Source: Anaerolineales bacterium (lineage in GTDB: Bacteria > Chloroflexota > Anaerolineae > Anaerolineales > JABWBV01). Taken from it: a DNA stretch of 64,000 nt. Below are positions 56,803 to 64,000 of the stretch, piece after piece (position 1 is the stretch's first letter; every line of letters starts with the position of its first letter). Position numbers and translations under genes: made by a program. The stretch covers positions 88,086 through 152,085 of the forward strand of contig JACKAX010000007.1 of assembly GCA_020634875.1 (NCBI GenBank), given 5' to 3'. Under the pieces are notes generated by a model. The model was given only the letters and a program-made list of their open reading frames with translations, had not been told where the DNA came from and did no database searches.

Positions 56803-58206
56803 ATGGGCACTCCTCTTCGGGTCTTAATTCTGGAAGACCAGACATCTGATCTAGAACTAACCATAATGCACTTAAAGTTAGCCGGCTTTGAGCCGGACTG
56901 GACCTGTGTCGATAAGAAGGAGGATTACCTTGCTCATCTCAATGATAGTTTTGACATCATCTTGGCGGATTTTAAACTTCCTCAATTTGATGCCCTCCAC
57001 GCCCTCCACCATCTGAATGCCAGCGGGCTGGACCTTCCGTTTATCGTTGTCAGTGGGGCCATTAGTGAAGAAGTTGCCGTCCAGTGTATGAAATCGGGCG
57101 CCGCAGATTATTTGCTCAAAGATCGCATGACACGCCTTGGCCCGGCGGTCGAAAATGCCTTGAACGAAAAAAAACTGCGCGACGAGCAAAAGCGCGCCAA
57201 CGCCCAAGTCCGTCTACTTTCTTCAGCCATTGAACAAAGCACCGAAGGCATTGCCGTCACCAACATCAACGGACAATTTTTGTTTGCGAACAACGCCCTG
57301 GCCGCGATGCACGGGTACACCTCGGATGAACTCCATGGAAAAAACATCTCCGTGCTATACACGCCAGAGACCAATGAGCTGATCGAATCGGCAAACCAAC
57401 GAGCCATCAATGAAGGGCAATATAGCGACGAAAGCTCACACACCCGCAAAGATCAATCCACCTTCCCTGGGCAAAGCCACATCTCCCTCCTCCGTGATGA
57501 AGCCAGCAACCCTATCGGCCTCATCCACACCCTGCGTGACATTACCGAACGTAAACAGTCAGAAGAACAAATCACACAGCTCCTCATTGACCTGCAAAAG
57601 AAAAACGAAGAGCTAGCCCATGCCTACGACGCAACCCTGGAAGGATGGGTACGTTTCCTCGATTTACGGGATCAAGAAACCGAAGGACACACCCAACGGG
57701 TCACGGAAATGACTACCGAACTAGCAGCTCAAATGGGCTTTACAGGCGCCCTTTTACTCCACATTCGTCGCGGTGCACTGCTACATGACATCGGCAAAAT
57801 GGGCATTCCCGATAATGTCTTACGAAAACCTGGCCCCCTTAACAACGACGAATGGGAAATCATGCGCCGCCACCCGGTTTATGCCTTTCAAATGCTCTCC
57901 CCCATCGAATTTCTGCACCCAGCCCTCGACATTCCCCATCATCACCACGAACGCTGGGATGGAAGCGGTTACCCCGACCGCCTCAAAAAAGAAGAAATCC
58001 CCCTCCCCGCGCGGATGTTTGCCATCATAGATGTATGGGACGCCCTCAACTCCGACCGGCCCTACCGCAAAGCCTGGCATCCCGAAAAAGCGATAGAGTA
58101 CATCAAGTCCCAATCCGGCAAACACTTTGACCCCCAACTGGTCCAAATCTTTATGGATTTCATCGCCGCCAAAGTTTACACGCCCATCACCCACTCTCTG
58201 CGTTAA
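56803..58206 (+). CDS. Response regulator with PAS and HD-GYP output (cyclic di-GMP phosphodiesterase)
   Basis: 467 residues from the ATG at 56803. The REC domain (1-125) has phosphoacceptor D in IILADFKLPQ. PAS (about 145-260) starts LLSSAIEQSTEGIAVTNINGQFLFANNALAAMHG. A short coiled helix leads into HD-GYP (300-460), with the HD pair in GALLHDIGKMGIPDNVL, then RRHPVYAFQ, IPHHHHERWDGSGYP and DVWDALNSDRPYRKA. All metal-ligand positions and the GYP loop are intact, so hydrolysis of c-di-GMP is expected. The receiver lacks the usual TS motif (VVSGAISEE), common in this PAS-HD-GYP group. Follows an Rcp1-like receiver. Confidence 0.92.
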   Translation: MGTPLRVLILEDQTSDLELTIMHLKLAGFEPDWTCVDKKEDYLAHLNDSFDIILADFKLPQFDALHALHHLNASGLDLPFIVVSGAISEEVAVQCMKSGAADYLLKDRMTRLGPAVENALNEKKLRDEQKRANAQVRLLSSAIEQSTEGIAVTNINGQFLFANNALAAMHGYTSDELHGKNISVLYTPETNELIESANQRAINEGQYSDESSHTRKDQSTFPGQSHISLLRDEASNPIGLIHTLRDITERKQSEEQITQLLIDLQKKNEELAHAYDATLEGWVRFLDLRDQETEGHTQRVTEMTTELAAQMGFTGALLLHIRRGALLHDIGKMGIPDNVLRKPGPLNNDEWEIMRRHPVYAFQMLSPIEFLHPALDIPHHHHERWDGSGYPDRLKKEEIPLPARMFAIIDVWDALNSDRPYRKAWHPEKAIEYIKSQSGKHFDPQLVQIFMDFIAAKVYTPITHSLR

Positions 58207-58415
58207 TCCCCCAACGTTACACAAGTCAATAAATCCACTTATACGTGCCTGCGCACTTCCTCTTGACGCGTCAGTTACTATTAACTTAACGCAAACGAAT
58301 ACCCGGTAAACTCCTTTTCTTTCCCGGGTTACCTTTGCAGGAAAGCAGTTGCAAAAGCCCCCACAAGGAGCCTATTTGTTTTTTTAGACACGGTAATTTA
58401 TAAAAGGAGTCTGCT

Positions 58416-60806
58416 ATGATACCCGCCGAACTCGCCTCCACCTCCTTGCGCCGTCCTTGCGACCCCGCCACCCTCCCTTTCCAAACCACCGCCGAACTCC
58501 CAGACCTCGAAAACTTCATCGGCCAACCCCGCGCCTATCGCGGGCTTGAACTTGGCAGTGAAGTCACCGGCCTGGGCTACAACATCTACGTTATGGGGCT
58601 GCCCGCCTCCGGGCGCACCACTCTCAGCCGGGAATACCTCGAACAAAAAGCCTCTGTACTCCCCACCCCCGACGATCTCTGCTACGTCAACAACTTTGCC
58701 GTCCCCCACGAACCTCGCGCCTTGCACCTCCCCACCGGACGCGGCACCGAGTTTCGCAAAGACATGGAAGCCCTTCTCGCTCGCAGCGAACAAGAAATCC
58801 AACGGGCCTTCAACAGCGAAGAATACAACAAAGAAGCTTCTCGCCTGGCCGACGAACTCCAAAAAAACCGCGAAGCTTTGCTCATGCGTTTGCAAGCCTA
58901 CGCCGCCAAATACAACTTCCTCATCGCCCGTACTCCCTTTGGCTTTGTCCTCGTTCCCTCCGTGGATGGACAACCCCTCAAACCCGAAGAAATCGAAAAA
59001 CTCGCCCCTGAAAATCTGGAAAAGCTCAAAGAATTAGAAACCCAGGTCGGTGCAGAAGTCAAAAAAACGCTCGAAAAAGTCCGCGATATGGAGCGCACAG
59101 CCCAAGAGGCCCTGCACGAACTCGACACCCGCACCGCCCTCTTTGTCGTCGGACATCTCGTAGACAGCCTCCGTGCAAAATATACCGGCTTGGAATACGT
59201 CCTGACCTATCTTGAAGCCGTCCAAAAAGACATCGTTGAAAACGTTGACCCCTTCCGTGCGGACCCTACTCAACAGGGCGAAAACGTTGCCGCGATGCGC
59301 GAAGCCTGGCTCAAACGGTACGTTGTCAACGTTGTCGTAGATCACGATGATCGGAAAGGCGCCCCCGTCATCCTCGAAACCCAGCCCACCTACCAGAACC
59401 TTGTTGGGCGCATCGAACATGAAATGGTAATGGGCGCATCCCGCACAGATTTCACCATGATCCGTCCGGGTGCGCTCCACCGCGCGAATGGCGGCTACCT
59501 GATCCTCCCCATCCGCGAGGTACTCATGAACCCTTACGCCTGGGAGGGTCTCAAACGTTGCCTCCGCGACGGTTCCATCCGTATCGTCGAACTAGGTAAC
59601 CAACTTGGCTTGATCAGCACCACTACCCTTGAACCGGAACCTGTCCCGCTCAACGTCAAAGTCGTACTCGTTGGCACGCCGCTACTGTACTACCTGCTGC
59701 AACAATACGATGAAGACTTCCCCAAACTCTTCAAAGTCCGCGCAGAATTCGCCAGCCAGATGGATCGCACCCCCGAAACCGAACAGGAATATGCCCTTTT
59801 CGTCCGCTCCGTCACTCTCGAAAATAACCTCGCCCCGTTCGACCGCACCGCCGTTGCCCGCATCATCGAACACGGTGCGCGCATGGTCGAGGCTCAAAAC
59901 AAACTCTCCACCCGCTTCGGCAAAATCGCCGACCTCGTGCGTGAGGCCGAATACTGGGCACGTAAAGCCGAGCAGGAGGCCGTGACCGCTGCCCACGTTC
60001 AACGTGCAATTGACGAAAGTGTGTACCGCTCTAACCTTCTCGAAGAACGGATGCAAGAAATGATCATCGAAAACACGCTCATGGTGGACGTGGAAGGTAC
60101 CGCGGTCGGACAGATCAACGCCCTCTCTGTGCTGCAACTCGGCGATTACGCGTTTGGCCGCCCCAGCCGGGTAACTGCGACCGCCCAACCGGGCCGAGGC
60201 GGGGCACTGGACCTCGAACGTAAAGCCGAACTCGGCGGACCGATTCACACGAAAGGGGTCATGATCATTAACGGTTTTCTCGGCGGACGCTATGGGTGCG
60301 AAAAGCCTCTTACCCTCTCCGCTAGTCTGACTTTTGAACAATCCTACGATGGCGTAGAAGGCGATTCCGCCTCCGCCGCGGAACTGTTCACTCTCCTCTC
60401 CGCCCTCACGGGCATTCCCCTTCGCCAGGATTTAGCCGTCACCGGTTCGATGAACCAACACGGGCTGATCCAACCCATCGGTGGGGTGAACGAAAAAGTC
60501 GAGGGCTTCTTTACCGTGTGCAAGGAGCGAGGGCTGACCGGCACACAGGGGGTGGTGATTCCCGCCAGCAACGTGAAGAATTTGATGTTACGTGACGAAA
60601 TCATCCAGGCTGTGGAAGCGGGGCAGTTCCACCTTTGGGCGATCAAAACCGTGGATGAGGGGCTAGAAATCTTCACCGGGATGGAGGCAGGTAAGCGCGG
60701 AGAGGATGGCGCTTACCCTGAGGGCAGTTTCAACCGCGCGGTAGTGGATAAATTGGCCGCGTTTGAGGAAGCGGTGAAGGAAAAAGAGGAGAAGGAAAGC
60801 AAGTGA
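58416..60806 (+). CDS. AAA_32/Lon-type ATP-dependent protease (LonH/YcbZ-like)
   Basis: 796 residues, Shine-Dalgarno AAAGGAG. The N-terminal AAA_32 region has GQPRAYRGLELGSEVTGLGYNIYVMG with a nucleotide loop G61-LPASGRT-T69, where R67 takes the place of the Walker A Lys. A long coiled, Glu/Lys-rich insertion follows. The mid-domain carries ALHRANGGYLILPIREVL and the C-terminal Lon protease domain is complete. Its catalytic Ser is S651 (GDSASAAE) and Lys is K694 (GGVNEKVEG), 43 apart, the same spacing as in E. coli Lon. It should degrade proteins in the cytoplasm; substrates unknown. Single gene closed by a terminator. Confidence 0.92.
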   Translation: MIPAELASTSLRRPCDPATLPFQTTAELPDLENFIGQPRAYRGLELGSEVTGLGYNIYVMGLPASGRTTLSREYLEQKASVLPTPDDLCYVNNFAVPHEPRALHLPTGRGTEFRKDMEALLARSEQEIQRAFNSEEYNKEASRLADELQKNREALLMRLQAYAAKYNFLIARTPFGFVLVPSVDGQPLKPEEIEKLAPENLEKLKELETQVGAEVKKTLEKVRDMERTAQEALHELDTRTALFVVGHLVDSLRAKYTGLEYVLTYLEAVQKDIVENVDPFRADPTQQGENVAAMREAWLKRYVVNVVVDHDDRKGAPVILETQPTYQNLVGRIEHEMVMGASRTDFTMIRPGALHRANGGYLILPIREVLMNPYAWEGLKRCLRDGSIRIVELGNQLGLISTTTLEPEPVPLNVKVVLVGTPLLYYLLQQYDEDFPKLFKVRAEFASQMDRTPETEQEYALFVRSVTLENNLAPFDRTAVARIIEHGARMVEAQNKLSTRFGKIADLVREAEYWARKAEQEAVTAAHVQRAIDESVYRSNLLEERMQEMIIENTLMVDVEGTAVGQINALSVLQLGDYAFGRPSRVTATAQPGRGGALDLERKAELGGPIHTKGVMIINGFLGGRYGCEKPLTLSASLTFEQSYDGVEGDSASAAELFTLLSALTGIPLRQDLAVTGSMNQHGLIQPIGGVNEKVEGFFTVCKERGLTGTQGVVIPASNVKNLMLRDEIIQAVEAGQFHLWAIKTVDEGLEIFTGMEAGKRGEDGAYPEGSFNRAVVDKLAAFEEAVKEKEEKESK

Positions 60807-60809
60807 ACG

Positions 60810-60843
60810 AAAAAAGAGCGGTCATTTCACCGCTCTTTTTTTA
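60810..60843 (+). terminator. Terminator of the Lon-like gene
   Basis: AAAAGAGCGGT and ACCGCTCTTTT form an 11-bp stem followed by T residues. Confidence 0.9.
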
Positions 60844-60915
60844 TAATTGGAGCTACAAATCAAGTAGAATAACGAAATACAGAACAGATGTACTTGTATA
60901 AATTCGGAAAAAGTT

Positions 60916-61368
60916 ATGGTATCTCCCAATTTCCATCTCCCCTATGCCCTTTCTCCTGATGAAGGCTGGACCTACAACTTCGGCATTAACTTCACCGTCA
61001 AAGCCAGCGAAATTGCCCCAGAAAGTGGTGTTGCCGTGCTGGAATACACCACCCAGAAAGGCGAGGAACCCCCAGATCACACCCACCGAACAGAGGACGA
61101 AATATTTTACGTGCTGGAAGGCTCGGTCACTTTTCGATGTGGGGAGAAAACTTTTGATGTGGAACAAGGCGGGTTTATCTTCCTACCGCGGGGAATCAAG
61201 CACGGATATACGTTGCGGGGTGATGGGCTAGTTCGCTTGCTGGTGATCACTGCCCCCGTCAGAGAGGGGGCAAATGGCGGGTGGGGAGGCTTTGTGTCGG
61301 ATATGGAGTTGGGACAGGGGGAGTTGATTTCTAGTCCAGAGAATCAAAATTCAGAAGTCGGAAAATGA
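60916..61368 (+). CDS. Cupin-domain protein
   Basis: 150 residues, a single cupin_2 barrel. Motif 1 is DHTHRTEDEIFYVLEGSVTFRCG, with two His and a Glu for metal, and motif 2 is PRGIKHGYTLRGDGLVRLLV, with the third His. No catalytic assignment is possible from the fold alone. The stop overlaps the start of an MFS exporter gene (ATGA), suggesting that the cupin acts on or senses the compound exported. Confidence 0.88.
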   Translation: MVSPNFHLPYALSPDEGWTYNFGINFTVKASEIAPESGVAVLEYTTQKGEEPPDHTHRTEDEIFYVLEGSVTFRCGEKTFDVEQGGFIFLPRGIKHGYTLRGDGLVRLLVITAPVREGANGGWGGFVSDMELGQGELISSPENQNSEVGK

Positions 61369-62666
61369 AACGGTTTATTATTATTCTGATTGGTCAGATC
61401 ATTTCCATTCTCGGCAGCCAGATGACGCGTTTTGCGCTTGGCATTTGGCTCTGGCAAGAAACGGGAAAAGCAACGGATCTAGCAATCGTCGTTGCTGTTT
61501 CAATGGCTCCTCGCATTTTGCTATATCCGATCGCAGGAGTAATTGTAGATAAGTTCAGCCGAAGGTTGACCATTATTCTTAGTGACTTGGCGGCAGGTAT
61601 TGTAACGGTCATACTTTTCCTCTTACTGGTCAGAGGTGAATTGGTCACATGGCATCTTGTGGTGGGCAATTTTATTTCTTCTGCTTTTAGTTCTTTCCAA
61701 TTTCCTGCTTTCTCTGCAGCAATTAGTTTAATGGTTCCAAAAGATGAGTATGTCCGTGCGAATAGTATGCTCTCGATCGTTCGCTCTGGTGCTGGGATTC
61801 TTGCCCCTGCCTTGGCTGGGGTACTACTGGGATTGATCCAATTAGAAGGCATAATGTTATTTGACATTATTTCCTTTTTAGCTGCTATCGGTACACTTCT
61901 CATTGTCTCCATTCCTGAGCCAGAGACTTCCGAGGCAGGAAGAGGCGTGAAATCCGGGTTGTGGCACCAGTTTACCTTTGGATTTCGCTACATCCTTTCA
62001 CGACCGAGTTTGTTCGGGATGCAATTGATTGGTTTTCTAGATAATTTGGCTTTTAATTTCAGTTATGTGCTGATTACCCCTCTTATTCTTGCCCGAAATG
62101 GGGAAAATGAGGCCATTTTAGGGACGGTATTATCAGTGGGATCAGCCGGGACTTTGATCGGAGGTCTTATTCTGAGTGCCTGGAAAGGCCCCAAACGCCG
62201 GGTACATTTTGTCTTATGGGGAATCATCCTGGGAAGTTTGCTCGGAACAATCTGGTTTGGACTTTTTACTGGCGTTCTATTTTGGAGTTTTGCTAATTTT
62301 GTACTTGGCATGTCATTTCCAATGGTCGGCAATTCTAATCAGGCGATCTGGCAAGCCAAAGTTCCTCCAGATATTCAGGGACGAGTATTTACAACTCGGC
62401 TTTTTATTGCACAAATTTCTGCGCCACTTGCTACTCTTTTTTCAGGAAGTATTGCAGATAACATCTTTGGACCTGCTATGATGTCAGAGACAGCTCTCAG
62501 CAATATTTTCGGAAAACTAGTCGGTACGGGGCCAAGCGCTGGAATGGCTTTGATGTTCTTATTTAGTGGGATTTTGGGGGCATTTGCCGGTGTGCTTGGT
62601 TATCTCCTACCCGTTGTCAGGAATATCGAAGATATCTTGCCCGATCATATTCAGGCCCAGGAATAG
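61365..62666 (+). CDS. MFS exporter (MFS_3/MefA-like), paralogue of 20098-21474
   Basis: 433 residues, 12 helices. The MFS loop signature is DKFSRRLTIILSD. Shared with the other MefA-like protein here are SxISLMVPKxxYxRxNxM, SNQAIWQAKVPPDIQGRVFTTR and the C-terminal VRNIEDILPDH. The ATG overlaps the stop of the cupin gene. More A/T-rich than its paralogue, so the two did not arise by a very recent duplication. Probably exports a small hydrophobic compound. Confidence 0.9.
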   Translation: MKRFIIILIGQIISILGSQMTRFALGIWLWQETGKATDLAIVVAVSMAPRILLYPIAGVIVDKFSRRLTIILSDLAAGIVTVILFLLLVRGELVTWHLVVGNFISSAFSSFQFPAFSAAISLMVPKDEYVRANSMLSIVRSGAGILAPALAGVLLGLIQLEGIMLFDIISFLAAIGTLLIVSIPEPETSEAGRGVKSGLWHQFTFGFRYILSRPSLFGMQLIGFLDNLAFNFSYVLITPLILARNGENEAILGTVLSVGSAGTLIGGLILSAWKGPKRRVHFVLWGIILGSLLGTIWFGLFTGVLFWSFANFVLGMSFPMVGNSNQAIWQAKVPPDIQGRVFTTRLFIAQISAPLATLFSGSIADNIFGPAMMSETALSNIFGKLVGTGPSAGMALMFLFSGILGAFAGVLGYLLPVVRNIEDILPDHIQAQE

Positions 62667-62699
62667 TTTCTTTCCAATGCCAATAAAGGGATTGTTAGT

Positions 62700-63608
62700 A
62701 TGCCTACTCGCCCCACTCAGGAAAACCTCTACCTCCAGCGCATCCACACCGTCATCGCCTACGTCCGCGAAAATTTACAGGCAGATTTATCGCTGGACAC
62801 GCTCGCCCAGGTTGCGGGATTTTCCCCCTTTCACTTCCACCGCGTTTTCAAATCCATCACCGAAGAGACCCTCAATGATATGGTGCTGCGCCTGCGGTTG
62901 GAGCGCGCCATTGCGTTACTTCGAGGCACGCCCGAACTTTCTGTGACCGATGCGGCATTTGAATGTGGATTTAAGTCGATTCCTGTTTTCTCGCGCGCGT
63001 TCAAAAAGCAATATGCAATCAACGCCAGTCAGTGGGACCGGCAAAGTCCGCTCCAAAACAGCAAGAATGGTCAAGTGTCCGAAAACTTTCCCCGGTATAC
63101 TTTAGAAAATTTGAGCTATTTTCAGAATGAGTTTGAAGTTCGTATCCGGCCTCTACCCACCCAATGCCTGGCTTATATCCGTGTTTACAATTCTTACAGC
63201 CAGTTTACCGAGATCATAGACGCATATCACCGTTTGCTCGCCTGGTACGGGCAGCACGGTGGGCGGCTTGAAGACACCACCCTCTACGGTATGTCCCAGG
63301 ATGATCCTGATGTGACCCCACGCTATTTGTGCCGCTTCGATTGGTGCTTACGCGTACCTGACGGATGGCAGTCCGATGGCAAAGTGCACATGCTAAATTT
63401 TCCGGCGTGCCAGGTTGCGTCCATCCACTTTCAAGGCGACATCCAGCAGGAAGACAAAGCGCTTCAATACCTGTTCCGCTATTGGCTGCCGCGCAGTCGT
63501 TACCAACCTGCCAACCTGCCTGCGATGGAAATCTACCATCGGCAACCGCTTGAGTTGGGCTGGGACACATACGATATGGAATGTGCCGTCCCTGTGATAG
63601 CTCTCTAA
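62700..63608 (+). CDS. AraC-family regulator with C-terminal GyrI-like ligand domain
   Basis: 302 residues. The N-terminal double helix-turn-helix is clear (IAYVRENLQADLSLDTLAQVAGFSPFHFHRVFKSITEETLNDMVLRLRLERAI ... VTDAAFECGFKSIPVFSRAFKKQY). Residues 145-302 form a GyrI-like/SRPBCC-type drug-binding domain (VRIRPLPTQCLAYIRVYNSY). This Rob/SoxS-like plan (HTH first, GyrI after) fits a regulator activated by small hydrophobic ligands. Its gene directly follows the cupin-MFS pair, so it probably controls that exporter. Confidence 0.9.
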   Translation: MPTRPTQENLYLQRIHTVIAYVRENLQADLSLDTLAQVAGFSPFHFHRVFKSITEETLNDMVLRLRLERAIALLRGTPELSVTDAAFECGFKSIPVFSRAFKKQYAINASQWDRQSPLQNSKNGQVSENFPRYTLENLSYFQNEFEVRIRPLPTQCLAYIRVYNSYSQFTEIIDAYHRLLAWYGQHGGRLEDTTLYGMSQDDPDVTPRYLCRFDWCLRVPDGWQSDGKVHMLNFPACQVASIHFQGDIQQEDKALQYLFRYWLPRSRYQPANLPAMEIYHRQPLELGWDTYDMECAVPVIAL

Positions 63609-63689
63609 CAAACTTCGGATATTTTCTGGCATCCGCCAGAAGAATCGTAATCAGATATAGAATAAAAATTTCTAAAAAAGGAGAAAGCG

Positions 63690-64000
63690 ATGGAACTCGG
63701 AGCATTTTCAATTAGTCTGACCGTCAAGGACCTCAAAACCTCAAAAGAATTCTACGAGAAGTTCGGCTTTAAAGTCTTCGGCGGCGACATGGCGCATAAC
63801 TACCTCATTATGAAAAACGGCGACACGTTGATCGGCCTCTTTCACGGCATGTTCGAGAAAAACATCCTCACCTTCAACCCGGGTTGGGATCAAAATGCCC
63901 AAAACCTCGCCTCATTTACCGATGTTCGAGAACTCCAGGCCCAATTGAAGGTACAGGGCGTGGAATTTGCCACCGAAGCCGACGAAAGCTCAAATGGCCC
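63690..64000 (+). CDS. VOC (glyoxalase/bleomycin resistance) family protein, 5' part
   Basis: 103 residues visible; the gene runs off the window. It starts at an ATG with AAAGGAG 6 nt upstream. The beta-alpha-beta-beta-beta VOC pattern is visible in [26 protein letters not shown] and [17 protein letters not shown]. It lies 81 bp after the AraC/GyrI regulator and may belong to the same drug-response group, but common VOC proteins vary too much to name a substrate. Confidence 0.85.
   Translation, partial: MELGAFSISLTVKDLKTSKEFYEKFGFKVFGGDMAHNYLIMKNGDTLIGLFHGMFEKNILTFNPGWDQNAQNLASFTDVRELQAQLKVQGVEFATEADESSNG

Overview
The window reads as chromosomal DNA from a Chloroflexota bacterium, most likely of the Anaerolineae. 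This is an inference from gene content, not from a marker gene tree. The supporting content is a mevalonate kinase next to a UbiA-type decaprenyl-phosphate phosphoribosyltransferase, TPR and lipoprotein genes with Pro/Thr-rich linkers, a DtxR-FeoB-FeoA iron operon, a fused cytochrome b of a bc/b6f-like complex, a DUF5667 protein, an AAA_32/Lon-type protease, and a mix of leaderless genes (a -10 hexamer about 6 nt before the ATG) and Shine-Dalgarno genes. GC is moderate to high except for an AT-rich restriction-modification segment and one AT-rich membrane gene.

Layout. 1-4.9 kb: end of an unknown gene, two small redox/membrane genes sharing a DUF2892 domain, a secreted three-repeat protein, and murJ. 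4.9-7.7 kb: a decayed tRNA-Ser copy, a response regulator and histidine kinase pair, and an intact tRNA-Ser(CGA). 7.7-12 kb: DinB-like, methyltransferases, DUF1232, a lipoprotein and a double hot-dog thioesterase. 12.1-15.2 kb: ferrous iron uptake operon (DtxR-type regulator, FeoB, FeoA) with a near-perfect palindrome just before the regulator's start. 15.6-20 kb: GNAT plus ABC-2 exporter operon. 20-24 kb: MFS exporter, sucrase/ferredoxin-like protein, a gene-free stretch rich in palindromes, and an ECF sigma factor. 24.3-27.1 kb: isoprenoid and lipid-linked sugar genes and tlyA. 27-33.8 kb: a second sigma factor with a partner, MFS, a repeat lipoprotein and an ABC exporter. 33.8-35.9 kb: TdeIII-like type II restriction-modification system. 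35.9-39 kb: FAD oxidase, an unknown membrane protein and ksgA. 39-45 kb: small exported proteins, a haem-binding protein, SRP RNA, and an electron transport operon (CtaA-like half protein, Rieske, cytochrome b, dihaem cytochrome c, and a 33-residue membrane peptide translationally coupled to it). 45-46.3 kb: tRNA-Ser(GGA), a Nudix regulator and tRNA-Sec(UCA). 46.4-58.2 kb: a site-2 protease, a TPR protein, a 1286-residue multi-GAF kinase, FmdB, an M17 aminopeptidase, two Rcp1-like receivers and an HD-GYP response regulator. 58.4-64 kb: Lon-like protease, cupin, MFS exporter, AraC/GyrI regulator and the start of a VOC protein.

The most interesting points are the tRNA-Ser duplication with a pseudo-tRNA, the solitary selenocysteine tRNA, the 33-residue gene ending the bc operon, the iron operator, crossing inverted repeats at 23.2 kb that imply alternative RNA folds, and several GTAG...CTAC palindromes resembling REP elements. 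No CRISPR array, rRNA operon, transposase or integrase was seen.
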